The notes: a model not told the origin generated them from the letters alone. 64,000 nucleotides of DNA from an uncultured Oscillospiraceae bacterium (GCA_910589145.1 CAJUSD010000011.1:1-64000); one strand, 5' to 3'; numbered from the stretch's first letter, positions 17,040 to 25,739 are shown. Numbers and translations: made by a program.

Positions 17040-18278
17040 GTGAGACGTGTAGTGATAACCGGTCTGGGGGCCATTACCCCTGTCGGTCTTTCTATGGGGG
17101 ACACTTGGAATTCCATTCAGGCCGGGAGGCATGGGTTCGCTAAAATTGCTTCCTTTGACCCTGCGGCTTTAGGAGTTACGATTGCCGCAGAGGTGAAGGG
17201 CTTTGATCCGCAGAATTTTGGAGTCGGAAAAAAAGAGGCCCGCAGGATGGATCGTTTTTGCCAGCTCGCCATGGCTGCTTCCAATTTGGCTATGGAGGAT
17301 GTGGGCACCCGTTTTGAAGATTTGGATCCCTTTCGAGTGGGTGTCATTGTAGGCAGCGGGATTGGAGGGTTCTATACCATTCATCAGGAACACTCCAAAT
17401 ATATGGAGAAAGGCCCCTCAAAAGTTTCTGTTTTCTTTATTCCTATGATTATTTCCAATATGGCTTCTGGAATGATTTCCATTCAACATAAATTTAAAGG
17501 TGCAAACTTCTGTACCGTTACAGCCTGCTCCTCCGGCAGTCATGCAATCGGAGAGGCTTTCCGTGCCATTAAACACGGTTATATGGATGCTGCAATTACT
17601 GGGGGAAGTGAAGCTGCCGTTGCTGAATTTGCCATGGCTGGTTTCGCTAATATGGGGGCTCTCTCTGCCAGTACTGACCCGGATCGCGCTTCAATTCCCT
17701 TTGATAAAGAACGAAATGGTTTTGTATTAGGCGAAGGCGCTGGCATCCTTATTTTAGAGGAATATGAACACGCTGTTAAACGTGGAGCTAAAATTTATGC
17801 TGAAATCGTTGGGTATGGCGCAACAGGGGATGCTTACCATATCACCAGTCCCGATCCTGATGGTATCGGAGCGGCAAAGGCCATGCAGTTTGCTATGGAA
17901 GAAGCCGGTGTAAAACCAGAGGATATTGATTACATTAATGCCCATGGCACCAGCACCCCGCTAAATGATGAGTTTGAAACAAAAGCCATTAAAATGGCCT
18001 TGGGAGAATGCGCCAGCCGGACTGCTATAAGCTCTACAAAATCCATGACGGGCCATCTGCTGGGCGCAGCAGGGGCTGTAGAGGCGGCTTTAACTGCCCT
18101 CTCCCTGAAAGACGGCGTAATTCCCCCTACCATTGGGTTTAAAGTGCCTGATCCGGTTTGTGATCTGGACTATGTTACCGATGGGCTGCGCCGTCAAAAT
18201 ATTCAATGTGCTTTGACGAACTCACTGGGGTTTGGAGGCCATAATGCTACCATCTGCCTGAAAAAAGTGGAGGGATAA
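17040..18278 (+). CDS. fabF: Beta-ketoacyl-ACP synthase II
   Basis: FabF of 412 residues (GTG start behind AGGAGG) has the nucleophile Cys163 in VTACSSGSHAIGEA, and the two active-site histidines in NAHGTSTPLND and KSMTGHLLGAAG near 302 and 339. It performs the condensation step of elongation with acyl-ACP and malonyl-ACP. The accB gene starts 4 bp after its stop, so translation is likely coupled. Confidence 0.95.
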   Translation: MRRVVITGLGAITPVGLSMGDTWNSIQAGRHGFAKIASFDPAALGVTIAAEVKGFDPQNFGVGKKEARRMDRFCQLAMAASNLAMEDVGTRFEDLDPFRVGVIVGSGIGGFYTIHQEHSKYMEKGPSKVSVFFIPMIISNMASGMISIQHKFKGANFCTVTACSSGSHAIGEAFRAIKHGYMDAAITGGSEAAVAEFAMAGFANMGALSASTDPDRASIPFDKERNGFVLGEGAGILILEEYEHAVKRGAKIYAEIVGYGATGDAYHITSPDPDGIGAAKAMQFAMEEAGVKPEDIDYINAHGTSTPLNDEFETKAIKMALGECASRTAISSTKSMTGHLLGAAGAVEAALTALSLKDGVIPPTIGFKVPDPVCDLDYVTDGLRRQNIQCALTNSLGFGGHNATICLKKVEG

Positions 18279-18282
18279 ATCA

Positions 18283-18750
18283 ATGAGTATTGAACTGTCC
18301 TTTGAACAAATCCTTGAATTGATGAACCTTGTTGCAGAAAAGGATTTAGGTGAGTTCGTCTTAGAACAGGACGATATGAGAATCAAAATTGAGGGCAGAA
18401 AAGCCCCTAAAATTGCACAGCCCGTTTTACCCCCGCTTTCAGCAGTTCCTTTGGAGGGTATGACCAGCGGGCTAAAAAAATCCTCGGAGGCAGAAGCTGC
18501 TTCCCCTGTTGCTAAGGGGAATGTGGTAAAGTCTCCCATTGTTGGAACCTTTTATAGTGCTGCAGCACCTGATAAGCCGCCTTATGTCCAAGTTGGGAGC
18601 CAGGTTAAAAATGGAGACGTTCTTTTTATTGTTGAGTCGATGAAATTAATGAATGAGGTGCAAAGCGAATTCAGCGGTACAGTTGAGGAAATTCTGGTGC
18701 AGAATGGCCAGCCCGTTGAATTTGGCCAACCCATTATGAGGATTGTGTAA
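18283..18750 (+). CDS. accB: Biotin carboxyl carrier protein of acetyl-CoA carboxylase
   Basis: The 155-residue carrier has an N-terminal helix, a flexible linker with Pro/Ala/Ser/Lys (about 40-80) and a C-terminal biotinyl domain. The biotin lysine is Lys121 in VESMKLMNEV and the thumb segment APDKPPYV is present, as in AccB proper. It shuttles carboxybiotin from AccC to the carboxyltransferase. A modular intergenic repeat separates it from fabZ. Confidence 0.95.
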   Translation: MSIELSFEQILELMNLVAEKDLGEFVLEQDDMRIKIEGRKAPKIAQPVLPPLSAVPLEGMTSGLKKSSEAEAASPVAKGNVVKSPIVGTFYSAAAPDKPPYVQVGSQVKNGDVLFIVESMKLMNEVQSEFSGTVEEILVQNGQPVEFGQPIMRIV

Positions 18751-18780
18751 AAGTTCATTTGCAGAAGAACCCTCTTAGTT

Positions 18781-18931
18781 CAGTACCACCTAAGGCAGAT
18801 TAAAAAGGTTTGAAGAGTCCAGAGGAACTTTCCTAAAAAGTTCCTCTGGCCGCACCCGCAGGTGCGAAATCCCCTTGCCTAAAGAAAGCATAAATCAAGC
18901 AAAAAGGGCAGATACCTAGCAATTCCGTCAG
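18781..18931 (+). repeat. Modular intergenic repeat, copy C (inside the fab operon)
   Basis: It starts AGTACCACC and AGGCAGATTAAAAAGG. The first hairpin is CCAGAGGAACTTT-CCTAA-AAAGTTCCTCTGG: compared with copies B and D, one base is inserted in the left arm and its complement in the right arm. Next come CGCACC-CGCA-GGTGCG and GTGCGAAATCCCC. The tail is degenerate (GGGCAG...GCAATTCC). It fills most of the 314-bp accB-fabZ gap. A separate ATTCCGT/ACGGAAT inverted repeat lies at 18922-18951. No other gene is seen in the gap. Confidence 0.82.
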
Positions 18932-19064
18932 AAAAAGATTATGAACGGAATCAGCCTCAGGGGAGAAGCCCTATAACAGAAGACCGTGCAATTAAGTAAG
19001 ATTTCCATCGAATTCATGTGAAATAACGAAAGAAACAGGCTGAACCCAGCCGGGAGATATTATA

Positions 19065-19523
19065 ATGACATTAAATTTGGAACAAATCAAAGAGATTATT
19101 CCGCATCGCGATCCATTTCTTCTGATCGATGAAATAATTGAGTTGGAGCCTGGCGTAAAGGCGGCCGCCTTAAAACGCCTTACAGGGGATGAATATTGGT
19201 TTAAAGGGCATTTCCCTCAAAAGCCAGTCCAGCCTGGCGTCCTTATGCTTGAAATGTTAGCACAGACAGGAGCGGTCTGCGCCCTTTCCATGCCGGAAAA
19301 TAAAGGACGGATCGCCTATTTCGGGGGACTGGATAAGGTCAAGTTCCGCAATATGGTTTTTCCAGGGGACACTTTAAAACTGGAAGTTGAAATGATACGC
19401 AGCCGCGGCTCTGTTGGCGTGGGGAAAGGGATCGCCACGATTGTCGGAAGCGGTAAAAAAGCGGTTTCTGCCGAGTTTACCTTTGCCCTAGGCGACGCAG
19501 AACCGCCTGCTGAATCCAATTAA
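19065..19523 (+). CDS. fabZ: 3-hydroxyacyl-ACP dehydratase FabZ
   Basis: The 152-residue hot-dog-fold enzyme has the catalytic His49 in FKGHFPQKPVQPG and Glu63 in VLMLEML. It dehydrates beta-hydroxyacyl-ACP; no FabA-type isomerase signature is seen. The start is ATG 19065 behind CGGGAGA. It is the only dehydratase in the window. The enoyl-ACP reductase that must act next is not encoded here. Confidence 0.95.
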   Translation: MTLNLEQIKEIIPHRDPFLLIDEIIELEPGVKAAALKRLTGDEYWFKGHFPQKPVQPGVLMLEMLAQTGAVCALSMPENKGRIAYFGGLDKVKFRNMVFPGDTLKLEVEMIRSRGSVGVGKGIATIVGSGKKAVSAEFTFALGDAEPPAESN

Positions 19524-19537
19524 GGAGGGCGTTTGGC

Positions 19538-20905
19538 TTGTTCAGTAAGGTTTTAATTGCCAACCGTGGGGAAATCGCTATCCGTATTATCCGCGCCTGC
19601 CGCGAGCTGGGAATCCGTACAGTCGCGGTCTGCTCTGAACCCGACCATTCTGCCCTTCATGCCCAGATTGCTGATGAAACCGTCTGTATTGGCCCTGCCC
19701 CATCAAAAGACAGTTATTTAAATATGCGTTCTATCTTGTCTGCCTGCGAGCTGACAGGGGCTCAGGCAATTCATCCGGGGTTTGGGTTCCTTTCGGAAAA
19801 CGCCGCCTTTGCCCGGATGTGCAGACGGTGTGGGGTTGCTTTTATCGGGCCTTCTCCAGAAGCGATCGAACGTATGGGGGATAAGGCTCAGGCAAGAGAG
19901 ACAATGAAGGCCGCAGGCGTTCCAGTAATCCCAGGTTCCAACGGGGTTGCAGCGGATCTGGAAACCGCATATCAGGAAGCTGAACGGATTGGCTATCCTG
20001 TAATGGTCAAGGCCAGCGCAGGGGGCGGAGGCAGAGGGATTCGGCTTGTACACAGCCGGACAGAGCTGAAGGACGCTTTTTATACCGCCAGCCGGGAGGC
20101 GCTTTCCTTTTTTGGGGACGACCGGCTGTATATAGAAAAGTTCATTGAAAATCCTCACCATGTGGAAGTCCAGGTTTTGGCTGACAGGTTTGGAAAAATT
20201 GTCCATCTGGGAGAACGGGACTGTTCTATTCAGCGGCGGAACCAGAAAGTTTTAGAGGAGTCTCCCAGCCCATCCGTCCTTATGACCCCCAAACTGCGGG
20301 AAAAAATGGGAGAAGCTGCTGTGAAAGCAGCCCAGGCTGCCGGCTATGAAAATGCCGGGACAATAGAGTTCTTATTGGATAAAAATGGGGGATTTTACTT
20401 TATGGAGATGAATACCCGGATCCAGGTTGAACACCCTGTAACAGAAATGGTGACAGGGTTGGATATTGTAAAGGAACAGCTCCGCATTGCTGCGGGAGAG
20501 CCGCTAAGTTTTAGCCAGAAGGATGTGAAGATCAGCGGGCACTCCATAGAGTGCCGAATCAACGCTGAAACTCCTGCCAAGGACTTCCGCCCCTGTCCGG
20601 GGCAGATCCGCTCTATGTATGTTCCGGGTGGCCCAGGGGTACGTATTGACAGCGCCATGTACGCAGGGTACACAATTCCCCCATATTACGACTCTATGAT
20701 AGCAAAATTAATTGTCCACGCACCTACCCGCCAGGAGGCAATTTCAAAAATGCGGTGGGCTTTGGCAGAATTTTTGGTAGAAGGTGTTGACACCAACATA
20801 GACTTTCAGCTAAACTTGTTGAAGGATGAGGAATTTGAACAGGGGAAATATGACAATGGCTTTTTATCCCGCCGGGATTTAAAAGCCATGAGCCGTTCCG
20901 ACTGA
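19538..20905 (+). CDS. accC: Biotin carboxylase subunit of acetyl-CoA carboxylase
   Basis: The 455-residue enzyme (TTG start behind AAGGAGGG) has the AccC layout: an N-terminal domain starting KVLIANRGEIAIRIIRAC, an ATP-grasp domain with GGGGRGIR near 165-172, and the catalytic segment EMNTRIQVEHPVTE near 290-303. It carboxylates the biotin on AccB using ATP and bicarbonate. It starts 14 bp after fabZ and precedes the fused carboxyltransferase gene. Confidence 0.96.
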   Translation: MFSKVLIANRGEIAIRIIRACRELGIRTVAVCSEPDHSALHAQIADETVCIGPAPSKDSYLNMRSILSACELTGAQAIHPGFGFLSENAAFARMCRRCGVAFIGPSPEAIERMGDKAQARETMKAAGVPVIPGSNGVAADLETAYQEAERIGYPVMVKASAGGGGRGIRLVHSRTELKDAFYTASREALSFFGDDRLYIEKFIENPHHVEVQVLADRFGKIVHLGERDCSIQRRNQKVLEESPSPSVLMTPKLREKMGEAAVKAAQAAGYENAGTIEFLLDKNGGFYFMEMNTRIQVEHPVTEMVTGLDIVKEQLRIAAGEPLSFSQKDVKISGHSIECRINAETPAKDFRPCPGQIRSMYVPGGPGVRIDSAMYAGYTIPPYYDSMIAKLIVHAPTRQEAISKMRWALAEFLVEGVDTNIDFQLNLLKDEEFEQGKYDNGFLSRRDLKAMSRSD

Positions 20906-20952
20906 GATTGCCCTGATTAGATATTCCCATGTGAAAAGGAGGGCGGGAGCGT

Positions 20953-22701
20953 TTGCTGGAGGATTTATTTCAAAAAGTCAAGGCCCGTATGGGCAGCGAG
21001 GATTCGGATAAGGAAAAATCACATTCTAAAATGTCCGTCCCTTCCGATCTGCTCTTTAAATGTCCACGCTGTCAACAGGTGACATTTATGGATACATTTC
21101 GGGAAAATAAGATGGTTTGCCCCAACTGCGGCTACCACGGAAGGATAACTGTTGCAGAAAGATTGGAAATAACTGTTGACAACAGCACGTTTCGTGAATA
21201 TGATAGGGACATGAGAAGTAAAAACCCCATCCAATTTTTCGGCTATGAGGAAAAATTGGATGACCTTTCCAGGACTACCGGGCTTAATGAGGCGGTTGTC
21301 ACAGGCGAAGCCGACATTATGGGGGAGCATTGTGTCATTGGCATAATGGATTCTCACTTTATGATGGCTTCCATGGGGTCAGTGGTAGGAGAGAAGATTA
21401 CAAGGGCCTTTGAACGGGCTGCTGAAAAGCGCCTTCCCATTGTGCTGTTTACTGCGTCTGGCGGTGCAAGGATGCAGGAAGGCATGGTTTCCCTCCTGCA
21501 AATGGCTAAAACTTCTGGGGCAGCCGCTAGGCACAGTGACGCGGGCCTGCTGTACATTACCGTCCTGACCGATCCCACTACAGGCGGTGTGACGGCCAGT
21601 TTTGCTTCTCTGGGTGATATTATACTCGCAGAGCCAAAGGCCCTTGTGGGCTTTGCTGGACGGCGTGTAATTGAAAGTACCATCCGCCAGCGTCTGCCGG
21701 ATTCCTTCCAGTCGGCGGAGTTTATGCTGGAGCATGGCTTTGCAGATATGATCTGTGACAGGGATCATATGAGGGAGACCCTTTCGACCCTTCTGCGTAT
21801 TCATCGGTTGGGCAGGGGGAACCCTGAAATGGCCTCTGACACGGAACAACCTTCTTTCCAGGAAGCTGCAGCTGGAAAAAACCTTACCGCCTGGCAGCGG
21901 ATCCAGCTGATTCGGGAGAAAAATCGTCCTACTGTTCGGGACTATATTCCCATGATATTCGACAGCTTTATTGAACAGCATGGGGATCGCTATTATGGCG
22001 ATGACAGCGCAATGATAGGCGGGGTGGCGTTTTTTGAAGGACAGCCGGTGACAGTTATTGGCCAGGTCAAGGGGAAAAACCTGGAGGAAAATAAAGCTTC
22101 TAATTTTGCCATGCCCCACCCGGAAGGATACCGCAAAGCTCTGCGCCTGATGAAACAGGCTGAAAAATTCCATCGTCCGGTTATCTGCCTTATTGATACC
22201 CCTGGCGCATTTTGTGGTGTAGAAGCTGAGGAGAGAGGACAGGGAGAAGCCATTGCACGGAATCTTTTTGAAATGATGAAGCTGCAAACTAACGTTATTT
22301 CGGTGGTTTTGGGCGAAGGCGGAAGCGGTGGGGCTCTTGCCCTGGGAGTCTGTGACGAGCTGGCCATGTTGGAAAACGCTGTTTATTCGGTGGTGTCTCC
22401 AAGAGGATTTGCAAGTATCCTTTGGAGGGATGCTTCAAAAGAACAGGAGGCTGCAAACTGTGCCCGAATTACTGCCGAGGATTTAGTAGAGTTAGGCGTA
22501 GCGGAAAAAATTATTCCTGAAGCGCCAGGCGGTGCCCATCAGGGAGCAGAAGAAACTGCTTTGCATATCACAGATTATCTGCGGGATGCCTTGGAACGTT
22601 TCCGTGGGGTTCCAATAGAACAGTTATTGGAAGGACGTTATCACAAATTTCGTAAGATCGGTCTTTTTTCGGAGGGAACTTCTGAGGAAGCCAACACCTA
22701 A
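20953..22701 (+). CDS. accDA: Fused acetyl-CoA carboxylase carboxyltransferase, AccD-AccA
   Basis: A single 582-residue frame (TTG start, AAGGAGGG upstream) contains both carboxyltransferase subunits. Residues 1-285 are AccD, with zinc ligands Cys37, Cys40, Cys56 and Cys59 and the crotonase core LFTASGGARMQEG. From about 311 the AccA part begins (LTAWQRIQLIR), with GEGGSGGALALG and SVVSPRGFASILW. The junction near 286-310 is a short polar linker. The AccA part lacks most of the usual N-terminal helical region (about 270 residues instead of about 310). The enzyme transfers carboxyl from biotin to acetyl-CoA. No frameshift is needed to read the fusion. Confidence 0.94.
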   Translation: MLEDLFQKVKARMGSEDSDKEKSHSKMSVPSDLLFKCPRCQQVTFMDTFRENKMVCPNCGYHGRITVAERLEITVDNSTFREYDRDMRSKNPIQFFGYEEKLDDLSRTTGLNEAVVTGEADIMGEHCVIGIMDSHFMMASMGSVVGEKITRAFERAAEKRLPIVLFTASGGARMQEGMVSLLQMAKTSGAAARHSDAGLLYITVLTDPTTGGVTASFASLGDIILAEPKALVGFAGRRVIESTIRQRLPDSFQSAEFMLEHGFADMICDRDHMRETLSTLLRIHRLGRGNPEMASDTEQPSFQEAAAGKNLTAWQRIQLIREKNRPTVRDYIPMIFDSFIEQHGDRYYGDDSAMIGGVAFFEGQPVTVIGQVKGKNLEENKASNFAMPHPEGYRKALRLMKQAEKFHRPVICLIDTPGAFCGVEAEERGQGEAIARNLFEMMKLQTNVISVVLGEGGSGGALALGVCDELAMLENAVYSVVSPRGFASILWRDASKEQEAANCARITAEDLVELGVAEKIIPEAPGGAHQGAEETALHITDYLRDALERFRGVPIEQLLEGRYHKFRKIGLFSEGTSEEANT

Positions 22702-22803
22702 AAGTTTATGTTATTTTTTTCGATGTTATCCCTGCAAAGGAACGCAGTTCTTCTGTAAGGGTAATAAAATAATGTTGTAAATTTAATATTAGGAGGATTT
22801 TTT

Positions 22804-23034
22804 ATGGCTGCTGTATTTGACAAGGTTAAGGACCTTCTCTGTGAGCAACTGGATGTTGAGGAGGATGCTGTTACCATGGACGCGAATATTATCGACGACC
22901 TTGGTGCAGATTCTTTGGATGTAGTTGATCTGGTTATGAGCTTGGAGGATGAGTTTAACGCCGAGATTCCCGACGAGGAAGTAGAAACTATGAAGACAGT
23001 CGGCGATATCGTCAAATATTTGGAAAATATGTGA
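22804..23034 (+). CDS. acpP: Acyl carrier protein
   Basis: The 76-residue acidic protein carries the phosphopantetheine site Ser37 in DDLGADSLDVVDLV. It starts at ATG 22804 behind AGGAGG. ACP carries the growing acyl chain for all fab enzymes of this operon. It is the last gene, separated from accDA by 102 bp and followed by two strong hairpins; in many clostridia acpP instead lies near fabH. Confidence 0.96.
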   Translation: MAAVFDKVKDLLCEQLDVEEDAVTMDANIIDDLGADSLDVVDLVMSLEDEFNAEIPDEEVETMKTVGDIVKYLENM

Positions 23035-23042
23035 AACACGCC

Positions 23043-23079
23043 AGTTAGGGCCGCCGCAGGAAATGCGACGGCCCTAACT
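23043..23079 (+). terminator. First hairpin after acpP
   Basis: AGTTAGGGCCGCCGCA (23043-23058) pairs with TGCGACGGCCCTAACT (23064-23079) with one mismatch and a 5-nt loop. The following TTGC is a weak T-tract. Confidence 0.7.
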
Positions 23080-23102
23080 TTGCTTGACAAGGGCCAATAC
23101 GC

Positions 23103-23161
23103 CCAAAAGCAGTTCTGACGGCGCATCTGCGCCGTCAGAACTGCTTTTGGCTCCGTTTTTT
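23103..23161 (+). terminator. Second, strong terminator of the fab operon
   Basis: A perfect 23-bp inverted repeat runs from 23103-23125 to 23128-23150 with only 2 nt between the arms (core GTTCTGACGGCGCA). A T-run follows at 23156-23161. It lies between convergent acpP and proS. Confidence 0.9.
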
Positions 23162-23179
23162 GCTTTGTTATACCAGTGA

Positions 23180-23226
23180 TCTCCTTTACCGGACCCAAAA
23201 ACCATGTTTCCCCTTGTCAGGCAAAG
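23180..23226 (+). repeat. 47-bp dispersed repeat, copy 2
   Basis: Matches 6-52 at 43 of 47 positions in the same orientation. The rest of the gap, 23227-23370, holds nothing else that I recognise. Confidence 0.7.
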
Positions 23227-23370
23227 TATTTTCATGCCATATATACTTACCCCCTGATGCAGTCTATTTTCCTACTACAGGGGGCTTTTGCCTATTATCC
23301 ATTTTTACTGGCGCGGTTCACTTTTTAGAAAGTCCCCTGGCTTCATTACAATTCTAAATCCAGTTACAGT

Positions 23371-24804
23371 TTAGTATGCCTTGCCCCAAATGACCATAGA
23401 TTTCGCAGGTTTGCCGCAGCAGACACAGGTTTCTGCAATATGTTCCTGTTCAAAAGGCATACATCTGGAGGTGACGCCGCAAACCTCTTTTAATTTTTCT
23501 TCACAGGCAACGTCGCCGCACCACATCGCCTTAACAAACCCGTTTTTATCTTTTGCAGCAGCTTCCATTTCCTCCAAATTGGCAGCAGAGACGGTTTTCT
23601 CCGCCCGATTTTGCAAGGCTTTCTGATAAAGGCCGTCATGTACTGCTTTCAACAGTTCCGGCAGCTTTGTTTCCAGTTCTTCCAAGGAAACAAAATATTT
23701 CTCCCTAGTATCCCGGCGGACAATAACACACTGGTTTTTCTCAATATCCTTTGGACCAATCTCCAGACGGAGGGGAACGCCTTTCATTTCATATTCTGCA
23801 AACTTCCAACCGGGCGAGTTGTCAGAATCATCCACTTTAACACGGACAATTTTTGAAAGCCGCTCTTTAAGTTCAAAGGCTTTATCCAAAACTCCAGGGG
23901 TATGCTGTGCAACAGGAATAATCACAGTCTGGATAGGTGCAATTGCAGGCGGAAGCACTAAACCGTTATCATCCCCATGGGTCATAATAATCGCGCCGAT
24001 AATCCGTGTTGACAGTCCCCAGGAGGTTTGATGGGGGTATTGCAGCGTATTATCTCTACCGGTAAAGGTAATATCAAATGCCCTGGCAAAACCATCACCA
24101 AAATAATGGCTTGTCCCGCTTTGGAGAGCTTTTCCATCGTGCATCATAGCTTCGATTGTATAGGTAGCCTCGGCCCCGGCGAACTTCTCCTTGTCAGTCT
24201 TGCGTCCTTTTATAACAGGAATAGCAAGTTCCTGTTCGCACAGGCTGGCGTAGATATTAAGCATACGCTCTGTTTCCTCTATTGCTTCCTGGGCAGTTTC
24301 GTGCATGGTATGGCCTTCCTGCCACCAAAATTCCATTGTCCGCAAAAACGGGCGGGTTGTTTTTTCCCAGCGCACAACAGAACACCACTGGTTATAGAGT
24401 TTCGGCAAATCCCGATAGGAATGGATTACATGGGAATAATGCTCGCAGAACAGCGTCTCTGATGTAGGACGCACGCATAGGCGTTCTGTAAGATTCTCAT
24501 TACCGCCCATTGTCACCCAGGCCACTTCCGGGGCAAACCCTTCCACATGGTCTTTTTCCTTTTGAAGCAGGCTTTCAGGTATAAATAAAGGCATCCCTAC
24601 ATTTTCATGTCCGGTCTCCTTAAACTTTTGATCCAATATTTTCTGTATGTTCTCCCAAATGGCATACCCGTAAGGACGAAGGATCATACATCCCCGCACA
24701 GAGGAATAATCGACCAGTTCCGCTTTTTTTACAATATCCGTATACCATTGGGCAAAGTCCTCATTCATAGAAGTTATGGCTGTAACCATCTTTTTTTGTG
24801 CCAT
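23371..24804 (-). CDS. proS: Prolyl-tRNA synthetase, archaeal/eukaryotic-like type
   Basis: The 477-residue enzyme is the short ProS form: it lacks the editing insertion of bacterial-type ProRS and has a C-terminal zinc-binding domain with cysteines in GDVACEEKL and ETCVCCGKPA, ending in WGKAY with a terminal tyrosine. Class II motif 2 is around RTMEFWWQEGHT. It charges tRNA-Pro. Both ProS types occur in Firmicutes. Its own promoter is at 24861-24889 and no T-box leader fits the leader of about 50 nt. Confidence 0.96.
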   Translation of the reverse strand: MAQKKMVTAITSMNEDFAQWYTDIVKKAELVDYSSVRGCMILRPYGYAIWENIQKILDQKFKETGHENVGMPLFIPESLLQKEKDHVEGFAPEVAWVTMGGNENLTERLCVRPTSETLFCEHYSHVIHSYRDLPKLYNQWCSVVRWEKTTRPFLRTMEFWWQEGHTMHETAQEAIEETERMLNIYASLCEQELAIPVIKGRKTDKEKFAGAEATYTIEAMMHDGKALQSGTSHYFGDGFARAFDITFTGRDNTLQYPHQTSWGLSTRIIGAIIMTHGDDNGLVLPPAIAPIQTVIIPVAQHTPGVLDKAFELKERLSKIVRVKVDDSDNSPGWKFAEYEMKGVPLRLEIGPKDIEKNQCVIVRRDTREKYFVSLEELETKLPELLKAVHDGLYQKALQNRAEKTVSAANLEEMEAAAKDKNGFVKAMWCGDVACEEKLKEVCGVTSRCMPFEQEHIAETCVCCGKPAKSMVIWGKAY

Positions 24805-24860
24805 ATATCGTTCCGCCTTTCTATTTGCGCATCGAAAAGGGATACGCTTCGATCCTTTCT

Positions 24861-24889
24861 ATCTTAGCAAAAGTTAGGAAGGAATTCAA
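24861..24889 (-). promoter_or_regulatory. Promoter of proS
   Basis: On the minus strand TTGAAT (24889-24884), 17 bp, TAAGAT (24866-24861). It lies in the 116-bp gap between the SDR gene and proS. Confidence 0.65.
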
Positions 24890-24920
24890 CTGCAGGAGCA
24901 GGATTTTTCTATGGATTTTC

Positions 24921-25655
24921 TCATCCAATGACAAATCCACCGTTTGGGCTCAATACCTGCCCGGTTATAAAGCGGCTTTCTTCTCCTGCCAGAAAGAGAA
25001 TAGCTTCCGCTGCGTCTTCAGGTGTGCCAATACATCCTAAAGGGGTTGTCTGTTTAATTTCATCCAATGTATTCTCACTTAAAATATCGTTCATATCAGT
25101 ATTAATAACACCAGGGGCCACACAGTTGACCCGAATGTGAGACAACCCCAATTCCTTGGCCAACGCTTTGGTCATCCCAATCACCGCAGCCTTGGCAGCT
25201 GAATAATGCACTTCGCACGAACCGCCAACCTGCCCCCACATGGAGGAAAGGTTAATAATACTTCCTCTTCCAGCGTTCTGCATTAGGGGAATGGCATATT
25301 GGCAGCAGTAGAAGGTTCCTTTTACATGGACAGAAAACATTTTGTCCCAATCATCGTCAGTAATTTCAGTAAAAACTTTCTGCTGGGCAATTCCGGCATT
25401 ATTGACCAATACATCCAACCCACCGAAATGGTATTCCATTTGTGAAAACATCCGACGCACCTGTGCCCGATCTGAAACATCCCCCTGAAGCATAAGGGAA
25501 TCCACCCCCAGATTTTTAAGTTTCCTGGCAAGGGAACAAGCAGCAGGTTCATTATTCAGATAGTTAATGCCAATTTTGTATCCCTTTTTCCCAAAGAGCA
25601 GGGCGGCAGCCCTGCCAATGCCACGGGATGCGCCGGTAATCAGTACTGAAGGCAT
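24921..25655 (-). CDS. Short-chain dehydrogenase/reductase, FabG-like
   Basis: A 244-residue classical SDR with TGASRGIG at 7-14, NNAG near 87-90, and the Ser/Tyr/Lys catalytic set in NLSSMWG and YSAAKAA. It resembles 3-oxoacyl-ACP reductases but sits outside the fab operon, beside proS, so the substrate is uncertain. It has its own promoter with an unusual hairpin near the transcript start. It could be a second FabG or a sugar or alcohol dehydrogenase. Confidence 0.88.
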   Translation of the reverse strand: MPSVLITGASRGIGRAAALLFGKKGYKIGINYLNNEPAACSLARKLKNLGVDSLMLQGDVSDRAQVRRMFSQMEYHFGGLDVLVNNAGIAQQKVFTEITDDDWDKMFSVHVKGTFYCCQYAIPLMQNAGRGSIINLSSMWGQVGGSCEVHYSAAKAAVIGMTKALAKELGLSHIRVNCVAPGVINTDMNDILSENTLDEIKQTTPLGCIGTPEDAAEAILFLAGEESRFITGQVLSPNGGFVIG

Positions 25656-25689
25656 AAAAACGACATCCTTTCAAGAATGAAAATGAAAA

Positions 25690-25718
25690 AGCAGAGGGAT
25701 GATTCGACTCCCCCTGCT
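25690..25718 (-). terminator. Terminator-like hairpin in the short leader of the SDR gene
   Basis: On the minus strand AGCAGGGGG pairs with CCCTCTGCT (9 bp, one G-U pair, 11-nt loop) and is followed by TTTTTC. It lies about 15 nt after the predicted transcript start and before the ribosome binding site GAAAGGAT. It could be an attenuator, or a 5' stabilising stem. Confidence 0.6.
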
Positions 25719-25739
25719 GATAAAATTGTTACCGTTTTT

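Noticed and set aside
21379..22287. 302-codon minus-strand frame inside accDA
   Set aside because: Shadow of the AccDA coding sequence with low-complexity, non-protein-like translation.
24805..24920. T-box riboswitch ahead of proS
   Set aside because: The promoter leaves a leader of only about 50 nt, and no T-box bulge sequence or antiterminator pairing is visible.
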